This document shows positions 8,300 through 15,337 of a stretch of 64,000 nucleotides of DNA, in pieces. Origin of the DNA: an uncultured Steroidobacter sp. (GTDB lineage Bacteria; Pseudomonadota; Gammaproteobacteria; Steroidobacterales; Steroidobacteraceae); assembly GCA_937864115.1 (NCBI GenBank), contig CALMII010000027.1, positions 62,001 to 126,000 on the forward strand, read 5' to 3'. The notes under the pieces are model-generated. The model ran no database searches, was not told where the DNA came from, and saw only the letters and a list, made by a program, of their open reading frames with translations. Positions within the stretch are counted from its first letter, which is position 1. Every line of letters starts with the position of its first letter. The position numbers and the translations under genes were made by a program.

Positions 8300-8767
8300 A
8301 TGAAAGCCGGAGACATTCTCGGAGCAATCGGTGGAGTCGTATTCGGCACCGTGGGGCTTATCTTCGCGCCATCACCTGCGTACGATCCTGAAGGCTGGGG
8401 CTATTGCGGGATATCTGCTGCATATCCAGTGTATCTGCCAGAACCGGAGAAGGTTCCTGGCGAGCATTACTTCTGCCTCGATTGCTATGAATGCGTCGTA
8501 GATCCGCGCGGCGTCTTCCTCCTCCTGCTCTATTTGGTAGCCGTGTTCACAATCTCCGGTGCTTTGGCTTCCCGGATTGGCGAGGCAATCACCCCAAGCC
8601 GAGGGGCGGTGTCGGCGGCAATTGTTGTGGGCCCCGCTTTGCTGCTGATGATTCACTCTTTCGAAAGAGTGAATGTGCCTGTTACCGCCGTGATCGCGGT
8701 GGTCGTATTCGGAGGGCTGGTGTCGTCCGCGTACTTGGGCGGCGTTCTGGCGAAACGGAATGCCTAA
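8300..8767 (+). CDS. Membrane protein with Cys-rich loop, cassette gene
   Basis: A 155-residue protein with helices at about 8-25, 74-92, 103-116 and 126-147. The loop between the first two contains FCLDCYECV, a CxxCxxC-like motif that could bind a metal or form disulphides. No family is recognised. Its stop codon lies inside the R'' core of attC f (GCCTAAC), a common arrangement in cassettes. Confidence 0.6.
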   Translation: MKAGDILGAIGGVVFGTVGLIFAPSPAYDPEGWGYCGISAAYPVYLPEPEKVPGEHYFCLDCYECVVDPRGVFLLLLYLVAVFTISGALASRIGEAITPSRGAVSAAIVVGPALLLMIHSFERVNVPVTAVIAVVVFGGLVSSAYLGGVLAKRNA

Positions 8768-8849
8768 CAAGCGGGTCAAGTACGCGCACTGCTCGCTCGA
8801 CTCGCAAAAGCGAAGCTCTTTCGCTCGCGGCTCAACTGCGACGTTATGT
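8762..8849 (+). repeat. attC site f
   Basis: R'' core GCCTAAC at 8762-8768 overlapping the stop codon; right end CGGCTCAACTGCGACGTTATGT with an imperfect R' core. The middle, CGACTCGCAAAAGCGAAGC, is nearly identical to the middle of site g, so f and g are related. Confidence 0.7.
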
Positions 8850-8975
8850 TCTTGAAAGCCAAAGCAAAGGCGCAGGTGGCGGCTAGGTGTCGTCTCTTTG
8901 TCGCCCTGCTGTCGTGTTCCGGGTACGTGAACCGTGTGTAGTTTCGCTCGCGGTAGCAACTCCGGAGCACTCCAC

Positions 8976-9692
8976 ATGAGCGTATCGAGCGATGTCATCC
9001 GAGAACTACGTCGAGAACGAGGATGGTCCCAGGAACAGCTTGCTGCTGTCTCCGGGTTGAGCGAGCGAACCATTCAGCGCATTGAAACGGATGGGACGTG
9101 CTCACTTGACTCGAAAATGGCCCTGGCATCCGCCTTCGAGCTACCCCCATCGGCATTGAGCCCAAAGGAAACACTGTCCGCAGCAGCATTGGAGTTGCAA
9201 ACAGACTGGGCCGGAGCGGCTGGCTTGTTTGTATGCGGGCTTCTTGCGCCAGTTGTTGTTTTGCTGACTGCGACCAACCGGCTCTGGGAAATTTCTGCCT
9301 TTGGTGTTGTCATCGGCCTGACCGTCATGCTCTCAGTCATGTCTCACGGAGCAAGAGCCACCTGGGTTTTCTTTGATCGCACTTCGTGGATCGTGCGATA
9401 TCCGGTTCGAGCCCCCGGGATCAACGGATTGATATCGCACGCCAGAATGGTCATCAACACCGCATACGCCGTAGGCCTTCTCGCATCGGCAGTAACCGGG
9501 CTTGCGATTACCATTTACGGCGCCGCGGCGGCCCAGACTCCGGCAATCGCATTGCCTGTGGCGCTCAAACCTCTCATCTATGCAGCTCTATTTTCGGAAT
9601 TCTGGATCAGACCATTCAAGCGAAAACTTCAGCGAATGTTGGCCAGTCAGATGGAGCGAGGAACCGAAGGTGCCTGCGGCGAACGAACATGA
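8976..9692 (+). CDS. XRE family regulator with membrane domain, cassette gene
   Basis: A 238-residue protein. Residues 4-60 are a Cro/CI-type helix-turn-helix (VIRELRRERGWSQEQLAAVS, then GLSERTIQRIETDG). The rest is membrane: helices near 78-98, 103-125, 155-180 and 190-205. The pattern is that of XRE proteins that regulate from the inner membrane. ATG 8976 is chosen because MSVSSDVIRELR starts the helix-turn-helix; the frame is open to 8934. It lies between attC f and g. Confidence 0.75.
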   Translation: MSVSSDVIRELRRERGWSQEQLAAVSGLSERTIQRIETDGTCSLDSKMALASAFELPPSALSPKETLSAAALELQTDWAGAAGLFVCGLLAPVVVLLTATNRLWEISAFGVVIGLTVMLSVMSHGARATWVFFDRTSWIVRYPVRAPGINGLISHARMVINTAYAVGLLASAVTGLAITIYGAAAAQTPAIALPVALKPLIYAALFSEFWIRPFKRKLQRMLASQMERGTEGACGERT

Positions 9693-9776
9693 CAACACTT
9701 CGAGTCCGCGCGCGTTGCGCGCCCGACTCGCAAAGGCGAAGCGCCTTCGCTTGTAGCTCAAGTGGAGCGTTTGGGC
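9689..9776 (+). repeat. attC-like site g
   Basis: From ATGACAACACTTCGAGTCCG to CTCAAGTGGAGCGTTTGGGC. The middle (CGACTCGCAAAGGCGAAGC) is almost the same as in site f. The R' core is GTTTGGG, imperfect. Confidence 0.55.
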
Positions 9777-9806
9777 TTCAGAATGAACAGTGTCTTTGAG
9801 AGGCAT

Positions 9807-9862
9807 GCCCAACAATGCACTGCAGGCGACGAAACGCACGCGCATGATGGGCAGCGTTGAGG
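9807..9862 (+). repeat. attC site h
   Basis: R'' core GCCCAAC at 9807-9813 fits RYYYAAC; right end GGCAGCGTTGAGG with a near-consensus R'. The middle ACGAAACGCACGCGC is shared with site i. Only about 30 bp separate it from site g, so there is no full gene between them: an empty or decayed cassette. Confidence 0.6.
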
Positions 9863-9912
9863 TTTGAAGAGTCGGATTTCAGGATTTGTGCGGCGGTGCT
9901 AGAGTCGACCTC

Positions 9913-10134
9913 ATGAAAGCCATTCGCCTTTCCGATGTTCTGGGGCTTCCCGTCGCCGAGCGCCTGAAGCTGGTGGAAGCGATTTGGGACAGCATCGCGG
10001 ATGCACCGGATGCGCTGCAGTTAACAGAAGCGCAGCGGGCTGAACTGGATCGTCGCCTGGATGAGTACGAGAAGAATCCAGAGGCGGGCTCACCTTGGTC
10101 TGAAGTGAAGGAACGGATCCTAAAAAGGGGTTGA
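9913..10134 (+). CDS. Addiction module antitoxin component (PF09720 type)
   Basis: A 73-residue acidic helical protein. LSDVLGLPVAERLKLVEAIWDSIA at residues 6-29 and LTEAQRAELDRRLDEYEKNPEAGSPWSEVKERI match the 'putative addiction module component' family (TIGR02574), usually found in front of a RelE/ParE toxin. The family was long called an antitoxin from gene order. ATG 9913 is used rather than the longer frame because it gives the normal N-terminus. Stop and toxin start overlap (TTGA). Confidence 0.85.
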   Translation: MKAIRLSDVLGLPVAERLKLVEAIWDSIADAPDALQLTEAQRAELDRRLDEYEKNPEAGSPWSEVKERILKRG

Positions 10135-10439
10135 GCTTGCACCTCATTGTCCGCCCGGATGCGGAAGCCGACATTGCTGTTGCTTATGGCTGGTACGAAG
10201 AACAGCGTGAAGGACTCGGCAAGGAATTTGTGGAAGAAGTCTCTGCCGTTGTCGCCGCGGTTCAATCCGAGCCGCTGCGCTTCCCGGCGACATTCAGAAC
10301 TCTACGGCGAGCGCTGGTTCATCGCTTCCCGTATGGTGTCTTTTTCGTTGTCCGTGCCAACACCGTCGTTGTTGTGGCCGCAATGCACCTGGCACGCGAT
10401 CCCCGACGCGCCCATCGCCGAGCGAAATCAGACCTCTGA
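10131..10439 (+). CDS. RelE/ParE family toxin
   Basis: A 102-residue protein starting at TTG 10131, overlapping the antitoxin stop by four bases. HLIVRPDAEADIAVAYGWYEEQREGLGKEF, SEPLRFPATF, RRALVHRFPYGVFFVV and VVVVAAMHLARDPR are the typical ParE/RelE pattern (the LxRPDAExDL start and the HxARDPRxW-like end). It should act on gyrase or mRNA; the subclass is not decidable by eye. It is followed at once by a degenerate attC, making the pair a stabilising cassette. Confidence 0.85.
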   Translation: MSLHLIVRPDAEADIAVAYGWYEEQREGLGKEFVEEVSAVVAAVQSEPLRFPATFRTLRRALVHRFPYGVFFVVRANTVVVVAAMHLARDPRRAHRRAKSDL

Positions 10440-10492
10440 CAAACGTTTCGAGCCGACGCGAAACGCACGCGCGTGAGCAATAGCGTCTAGGC
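10438..10492 (+). repeat. attC-like site i (degenerate)
   Basis: From GACAAACGTTTCGAGCC to GCAATAGCGTCTAGGC, with GCGAAACGCACGCGC in the middle as in site h. The R' core has GTCTAGGC for GTTAGGC. It marks the last recognisable junction of the array. Confidence 0.5.
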
Positions 10493-10497
10493 GTTAC

Positions 10498-11283
10498 ATG
10501 AAAGCCCATCTCCGCTTCCTGGCTATCTGCGTAACGACGCTTCTCGCCGCGTGCAATAGCAACGATTCCCCGGGAAGCGAGCCCGCCCGTGTGCTGTTCC
10601 TTGGAAACAGCGTCACTTATGTGGGAAATCTGCCTGCGGTTTTTTCCGCACTATGCAACGCGTCGGATAGGAACTGTTCTGCGGAGATGATCGTTCAAGG
10701 CGGCGCGACATTGACCGATCGAGTCGATGATGATTCGCTGGAACGACCAACGGTTGAGGATCGCTTCGACTATCTGATCCTGCAGGAGCGGGGTGGCGAC
10801 CTCATGGGCGCCCAGATTGACCGGTCGGAAACGCAGAAACACGCCGAGAGTTCGGCCGCGACGCTTGTTCGCACCGCACGCGAGCATGGGATGGAGCCTG
10901 TGCTCCTCGGCACCTACCAGGGATCGTCTTCGGCTTCGCGCGCACTCGTCACAGCGGAAACGGTGTTGGCAAAAGCGCTCGATGCCGCTTACGTCCCGGT
11001 ATCGAATTACCTGGACTGCGGAAGGCTCAAGAACGGCGCTCTGCGATGGCTTGACCGTGACGGAATGCACCCCGGACCGGAGCTGACGCTGATGATGGCC
11101 ACCTCGCTCTATCGCGAGTTGTTTGGCTCGTTCCCGCCGGCAGGCGAGATTGTCGTTCGCGCGCCGATCTATCCGGTCTCGTCCGGCTTGAGCGCGGAAG
11201 GGTTCGCAAGTGCGCAGCCGATCCTTCCGGGGACGGGAGCTTCAATCACCTACGATGCCGCAACGGTTTCGGGCTGTGATTGA
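10498..11283 (+). CDS. SGNH/GDSL-type esterase lipoprotein
   Basis: A 261-residue protein with a lipoprotein signal (LLAAC, Cys19). Block I is LFLGNSVTYVGNLP, with Ser38 in a GNS variant of GDS. GGATLTDR follows as the Gly block, and DRDGMHPGPE near residue 190 provides the catalytic Asp/His. These make it an envelope-anchored SGNH hydrolase, acting on esters or acetylated sugars. It starts six bases after the last attC-like site, so it may be the final cassette or the first resident gene. Confidence 0.75.
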   Translation: MKAHLRFLAICVTTLLAACNSNDSPGSEPARVLFLGNSVTYVGNLPAVFSALCNASDRNCSAEMIVQGGATLTDRVDDDSLERPTVEDRFDYLILQERGGDLMGAQIDRSETQKHAESSAATLVRTAREHGMEPVLLGTYQGSSSASRALVTAETVLAKALDAAYVPVSNYLDCGRLKNGALRWLDRDGMHPGPELTLMMATSLYRELFGSFPPAGEIVVRAPIYPVSSGLSAEGFASAQPILPGTGASITYDAATVSGCD

Positions 11284-11298
11284 AGTCCTGCAGGCACC

Positions 11299-11643
11299 AT
11301 GCGAGTGACGCCTGGCAATATGCACATGACGATCAGCGAGAACCGGATTGATTTCGCCGCGGTCATTCTTCTTTGTCTGGCGGGCCTCACCTTCACGTTG
11401 CTGATCTGGGTCGCCGGCTCGCCGCAATACGGCGTTCTATCCACGCTTTGGCGAAAGCCGGGCATACCGATGCTCGTGGGCTGCAGTCTCATCGCTTTCA
11501 TCCTCGCCGCCTGCATCCTGCGACGCTTGTATTGTCTGGAAGGCCCACGTCCTCATGGCCTGCTGGCATTCAGCGTGGTAACGGCAACGCCTCTTGTATT
11601 CTTCCTTTACGTATTGGTGGCCAGGTTTTTCTGTGGTGAGTAG
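11299..11643 (+). CDS. Small membrane protein, unknown
   Basis: A 114-residue protein with three hydrophobic segments (about 20-40, 53-71 and 88-108). No family is recognised. It starts 15 bp after the SGNH hydrolase stop and is probably co-transcribed. The start could also be the third Met (11323). No attC follows it. Confidence 0.5.
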   Translation: MRVTPGNMHMTISENRIDFAAVILLCLAGLTFTLLIWVAGSPQYGVLSTLWRKPGIPMLVGCSLIAFILAACILRRLYCLEGPRPHGLLAFSVVTATPLVFFLYVLVARFFCGE

Positions 11644-11778
11644 GCGCCATTCAATTGCTAGAACTCGCCTCGTGAGCGAATACGCACAGCAATGGCGGCA
11701 AATTTGTTGGTCGGCACCTCTTGGCCTGCGTTCTCGCGCCGCGCAGCTCCAGCGCAGATTGGACGCAGAAGGAAGGCG

Positions 11779-12432
11779 ATGACGCAGCCTCGCGCACTGG
11801 TTGTATTCGATCTTGACGGCACACTCCTGCGCGGGCCCACTGTATGCGAGGTGCTTGCCCAATACGTCGGCCGCCTGCCGCGTATGCAGGAGTTCGAGCG
11901 ACTGAAGCAGCGAAACGGGATAGCGGCAGCACGGGAGGAAATGGCTGCGTGGTACCGGGACGTGCCGCGCCCGGCGCTCCTGCAGTCGCTTTCTCAGGCG
12001 CAGCATGCGCCGGGTCTCGCCGAAGGCATCTCGTTGCTGAAGGCTCACGGCGTTGTCATCGGCATCGCTTCGATCACGTGGCATTTCGCAGCCACTTACT
12101 TTGCAGACGCTCTTGGCATCGAGCATTGTCTCGCGACCGGGCTGCACGACTCCGGCGCCATCGACCACGTCTGGCCGGAACACAAGGCTGCGTGGGTGCT
12201 CGACCTGGCCGCTCGACTGAAAGTACCTTTGGAACGCACCGCAGCCGTAGGCGATTCCGCCGGGGACTACGACATGCTCAGCGTCGTGAGCACACCGGTC
12301 TTCGTAGGCGCAGAGCCGCCGCCGCAGGCGGGTTGGCGCCATATGCCGGCCGCCAATATCGAGCACATCGCCCGACATTGCATCGGCCTGTGGTCGTTGC
12401 AGCCGAACACGGCGCTGCAGCGCGACGCGTGA
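11779..12432 (+). CDS. HAD-superfamily phosphatase, SerB-like
   Basis: A 217-residue HAD hydrolase: motif I VFDLDGTLL (residues 9-17), motif II in IASITWHF, and motif III/IV AVGDSAGDYDMLS near 157-169. The cap is helical, as in phosphoserine-phosphatase-like (HAD-IB) enzymes. The substrate is unknown. ATG 11779 has GGAAGG just upstream; the longer frame to 11692 looks non-coding. The preceding 135 bp show nothing recognisable. Confidence 0.75.
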   Translation: MTQPRALVVFDLDGTLLRGPTVCEVLAQYVGRLPRMQEFERLKQRNGIAAAREEMAAWYRDVPRPALLQSLSQAQHAPGLAEGISLLKAHGVVIGIASITWHFAATYFADALGIEHCLATGLHDSGAIDHVWPEHKAAWVLDLAARLKVPLERTAAVGDSAGDYDMLSVVSTPVFVGAEPPPQAGWRHMPAANIEHIARHCIGLWSLQPNTALQRDA

Positions 12433-12489
12433 AGGCATCCAGCTGGCAACGCTGTGCGTACGTGAGGATGGACTTTCGATGGTGAGCAC

Positions 12490-12918
12490 ATGATCAGAAT
12501 CCGCACCCCAGAACCCACTGACTCGCAGGCACTCATCGGGTTGATTCAGCAGTTTCCGACACCGACGCCGTCTTCTGTTGCGCGGTTGACGGAGATTCTG
12601 GTTCGAAAGCTCGGCGATCCCGCCAGCTACGTGCTCGTTGCAGAGAACGAAGAAGGATTGATCGGCTATGTATCGGGATGTCGGCGCACGGCCTTCTATG
12701 CGGGCGGAGACACCGCCTGGGTCGACGAAATCCTTGTCAGTCCGAGTCATCGCGGAAGAGACATCGGCAGCCTGCTCATGGAAGAGTTCGAACGACGCGC
12801 CGCAGCTGATGGCTGCAGGTTGATTTCGCTTGCGACGGCCGGGGCCGGCCCTTTCTACTCAGGGCGCGGCTATGAAACCAAGGCGGGCTACTACAAGAAG
12901 TATCTGGGCATTGCCTGA
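12490..12918 (+). CDS. GNAT family N-acetyltransferase
   Basis: A 142-residue single-domain acetyltransferase: IRIRTPEPTDSQALIGLIQQ at the start, VDEILVSPSHRGRDIGSLLMEEFE carrying the acetyl-CoA loop (R/Q-x-x-G-x-G/A, about 84-96), and a terminal FYSGRGYETKAGYYKKYL. It could modify a small molecule or a protein; the substrate is unknown. It follows the HAD gene after 57 bp. Confidence 0.82.
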   Translation: MIRIRTPEPTDSQALIGLIQQFPTPTPSSVARLTEILVRKLGDPASYVLVAENEEGLIGYVSGCRRTAFYAGGDTAWVDEILVSPSHRGRDIGSLLMEEFERRAAADGCRLISLATAGAGPFYSGRGYETKAGYYKKYLGIA

Positions 12919-12993
12919 CAAACCTGCGGCCGATTGCCGCGAAGACGCGCTCCCGGCTAAGCGGTAGCACCATGCTTTCGAAGGAGTCCGGAA

Positions 12994-13323
12994 GTGGAAT
13001 ACGCAGCAGCACTCGTCAAGCTGAATCCCGGATCAGAAGAGAAGCTTGAACTATGGCGCAGCACGATCGCTGCGCGGCTCGACGAAGCCGCAGCGACACT
13101 GAAGGATGAAGACGTAAAGGTGGAGTCCTACTTCGCCATCGAGATCGCCGGAGAGAAACATCTGCTTTGGTATCTTCGTGCAAAGTCCATCAAGCGCGTC
13201 TTTGAGGTTGCGGCACGATCGAAGCATCCGATCGACAAGTTCCACCATGAAATGCATCAGGCCATCACGGCTGCCGTCACCATGGCGACTCCGCTGATCG
13301 ACATCCCCCGTGAAGGCGAATGA
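12994..13323 (+). CDS. DUF6176 family protein
   Basis: A 109-residue cytosolic protein with the DUF6176 pattern: VKLNPGSEEKLELWRSTIAAR, then ESYFAIEIAGEKHLLWYL and a C-terminal H-rich helix (HPIDKFHHEMHQAI). Function unknown; the fold is probably a ferredoxin-like alpha/beta barrel. The start is GTG 12994, with AAGGAG eight bases before. It follows the GNAT gene. Confidence 0.65.
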   Translation: MEYAAALVKLNPGSEEKLELWRSTIAARLDEAAATLKDEDVKVESYFAIEIAGEKHLLWYLRAKSIKRVFEVAARSKHPIDKFHHEMHQAITAAVTMATPLIDIPREGE

Positions 13324-13336
13324 CAGAGAGAGTCGC

Positions 13337-14104
13337 GTGAACAGAATACGTCGAGTCGTGGCTGTGGTCGTGTCGCTTGGGATATGGATGGCGCAGCCCA
13401 TTGCCGAATCTGCCGAATCAATTCCAGATCTTCTATTGCCCGTCGACGAGGCGGATCTCGTTCGATTGCAGTCGCCGTCGAAGTACGGTTTGCGTCATCA
13501 GGCCTACTTTGCAAAGCGATATCAGATCGTTCGCATCAACTTTGCTCTGTTGGAGACCGCTGGCCAGACATTCGATGTTGCAGCATTTCCCGATACGACC
13601 CTCCGGATGGTGGCGCGCGACGTAGCCGGTATTCCTTCGGGTGAGAATCTCCGGGAATGGACCGGCGAAATCGTCAGCCCGGCGATTCCGCCGGACAGCG
13701 GCGTGGATTCTCCGGACGTTCTGCATCCACCCGTGAACTTCTGGATTCATACCGGTGCGCTGCCCGTTCCTGTTCGCGTAGCGCGGGAGATCGAGCAGGC
13801 GGGAGGAAAATCCGTGGTGTTCGGCGCGCTGCCGGATCAAGACCCGCACGCGTTTACGAAGATCGATGTCCAGACGCTTTCAGGACGATGGTTTGTCCCT
13901 GCGCTGAACGCCGCATTCGTTATTCAGCCCATCGAGGACGATCCTCGATTTCACATCTTCTATGAAGCGGATTTCGACAAGATTCCTCAGGGCACCCACC
14001 CCGGCAATGCGATGAACGAGGAGAAGCTGCGCAGAATGCGTGAGTTCCTGGACGAACTCGACAGCGAGCGGCGTGCCGCCGAAGAAGCCCGGAGCAATCG
14101 TTAG
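13337..14104 (+). CDS. Secreted protein of unknown function
   Basis: A 255-residue protein whose N-terminus (NRIRRVVAVVVSLGIWMAQPIAESAE) reads as a signal peptide. GTG 13337 is preferred over the in-frame GTG 13310 because it follows AGAGAG and avoids overlapping the previous gene. The mature part has no recognised motif. It is rich in Pro/Asp and ends in a charged helix (EEKLRRMREFLDELDSERRAAEEARSNR is one long amphipathic stretch). Likely periplasmic. Confidence 0.55.
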   Translation: MNRIRRVVAVVVSLGIWMAQPIAESAESIPDLLLPVDEADLVRLQSPSKYGLRHQAYFAKRYQIVRINFALLETAGQTFDVAAFPDTTLRMVARDVAGIPSGENLREWTGEIVSPAIPPDSGVDSPDVLHPPVNFWIHTGALPVPVRVAREIEQAGGKSVVFGALPDQDPHAFTKIDVQTLSGRWFVPALNAAFVIQPIEDDPRFHIFYEADFDKIPQGTHPGNAMNEEKLRRMREFLDELDSERRAAEEARSNR

Positions 14105-14202
14105 GCAGGCGGAAATCAGGACACGCGATCATGCAACCTTTCAAGCGCCACACTCGACGCAGGCGGCACGACCCCTGCGAAGCGGGGGGGATGGGGATCC
14201 TT

Positions 14203-14258
14203 GTGGGTCAGGCTTCAGCCTGACTCTGAAAGAAGGCCGGCTGAAGCCGGCCCCACAG
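14203..14258. repeat. Family A REPIN, copy 1
   Basis: Two palindromes in tandem: GTCAGGCTTCAGCCTGAC and GGCCGGCTGAAGCCGGCC, the second ending CCCCACAG. This pair, in varied order, recurs across the window. Confidence 0.85.
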
Positions 14259-14264
14259 CAAGAG

Positions 14265-14307
14265 GCCCCCACCCCAACCCTCCCCCGCAAGCGGAGGAGG
14301 GGGAGGA
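14265..14307. repeat. Family D repeat, copy 1
   Basis: GCCCCCACCCCAACCCTCCC, then a CCCCCGC-aa-GCGGAGG-type hairpin and GGGGGAGG. Strong pyrimidine/purine strand bias. It abuts family A copy 1. Confidence 0.75.
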
Positions 14308-14342
14308 AAGGCAGTAGTGCCGAACTCTTCTCGACGCCGAGA

Positions 14343-14642
14343 ATGGAACTGCAAATCCGCAAGACACAGGTGGGCGACATCGAGGACATGTTCTCGGTGC
14401 GTGCTCGCACTCGCCAGAATCCGATCCCGAAGGAACGGCTGGCGGCGTACGGAATCACGTCTGAAACCAGCGCGGCCAACATGGCGAGTCGAAGAGTTCA
14501 GGGTTGGGCGTGCTTCCATGATTCCGTTCTCATCGGCTTCTGCAACGGCGACGGTGCGACTGGCGAAGTATTGGTGCTCGCGGTGTTGCCGGAATACGAA
14601 GGCCAGGGGACCCAAGGGTCAGTCACTGGAAAACGGCGATGA
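14343..14642 (+). pseudogene. Truncated GNAT acetyltransferase
   Basis: The 99-residue frame begins like a normal GNAT (MELQIRKTQVGDIEDMFSVR) and reaches the start of the acetyl-CoA loop, VLAVLPEYEGQG. It then turns into TQGSVTGKRR and stops. The missing part should hold the rest of motif A and motif B; the sequence just after shows only a short remnant in another frame (to about 14676). It is most likely a decayed or 3'-deleted gene. It sits directly behind repeat copies A1 and D1. Confidence 0.6.
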
Positions 14643-14690
14643 GATTCTGGTGCTCGAGTCGAACACGGTCCGCTGACCAGGAGCCGAGCC

Positions 14691-15224
14691 ATGAAGCTTC
14701 TCCCCTGCTCTCTTGTTGCCTTGCTGCTGGCAACAGCGACACCAGCCCTCGCGAACGACCTGTCCGGCGTCTGGATATTCCAGAAAGAAACCAATGCAAC
14801 GCCCGCCGGCGAAGAGGTGCAGGTTCCGGGACCGGCCTACGAGGGTGTTCTGATCTACACGCCGGACGGCTACGTGTCAGCGAACCTGATGCCGAAGGAT
14901 CGCAGCTGGAACGTGGATACGGCGAAGGCTGAGGAACTGCGCAGCAGCTTCGAGGGTTCGTCGACAGGCTATGCCGGTCGCTACGAGGTCGATGTCGAAG
15001 CGGGCACGGTGGTGCACATTCCATCGGTCAGCCTGGATCCCGCCGATACGGGTCGAAAGCTCGTGCGTAGCTACACCCTGGACAAAGACACTCTGAAGCT
15101 CTCCGGCCACTGGCAGTACCAAGGCAGGGACCTGGTCTTCACGGTATTCTGGATACGCGCGGACAACGCACCGCAAACAACTGCAGTCGACACGCGAAAA
15201 GCGCCCGGCGACGTCGGGCAGTGA
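14691..15224 (+). CDS. Secreted lipocalin-like protein
   Basis: A 177-residue protein with a clear signal peptide (MKLLPCSLVALLLATATPALA). The mature part opens DLSGVWIFQKE and has GVLIYTPDGYVSANLMP, then a YAGRYEVD strand pair, typical of the lipocalin-like (Lipocalin_5) family: small ligand-binding barrels of unknown ligand. It precedes the MDR reductase by about 110 bp and may share a transcript. Confidence 0.7.
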   Translation: MKLLPCSLVALLLATATPALANDLSGVWIFQKETNATPAGEEVQVPGPAYEGVLIYTPDGYVSANLMPKDRSWNVDTAKAEELRSSFEGSSTGYAGRYEVDVEAGTVVHIPSVSLDPADTGRKLVRSYTLDKDTLKLSGHWQYQGRDLVFTVFWIRADNAPQTTAVDTRKAPGDVGQ

Positions 15225-15337
15225 CACCTACCGGAGGATGGCCATGTCCAGCCAGCGCGTCTTCGCCATCAAGTTCTCGGCTCACGCAGTTACCTGATCA
15301 GACGCTCACATCACGAACCGGACCAGGAGGAATCAGC

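Noticed and set aside
9783..9857. 25-codon frame between attC g and h
   Set aside because: No ribosome site; it runs through the recombination site and is probably chance.
5800..10500. Possible integron integrase in or near the cassette run
   Set aside because: No frame here has tyrosine-recombinase features, so none is claimed.
14098..14110. GTTAGGC at the end of the secreted protein gene as a further attC
   Set aside because: No complementary left end or paired arms around it; likely coincidence within the stop region.
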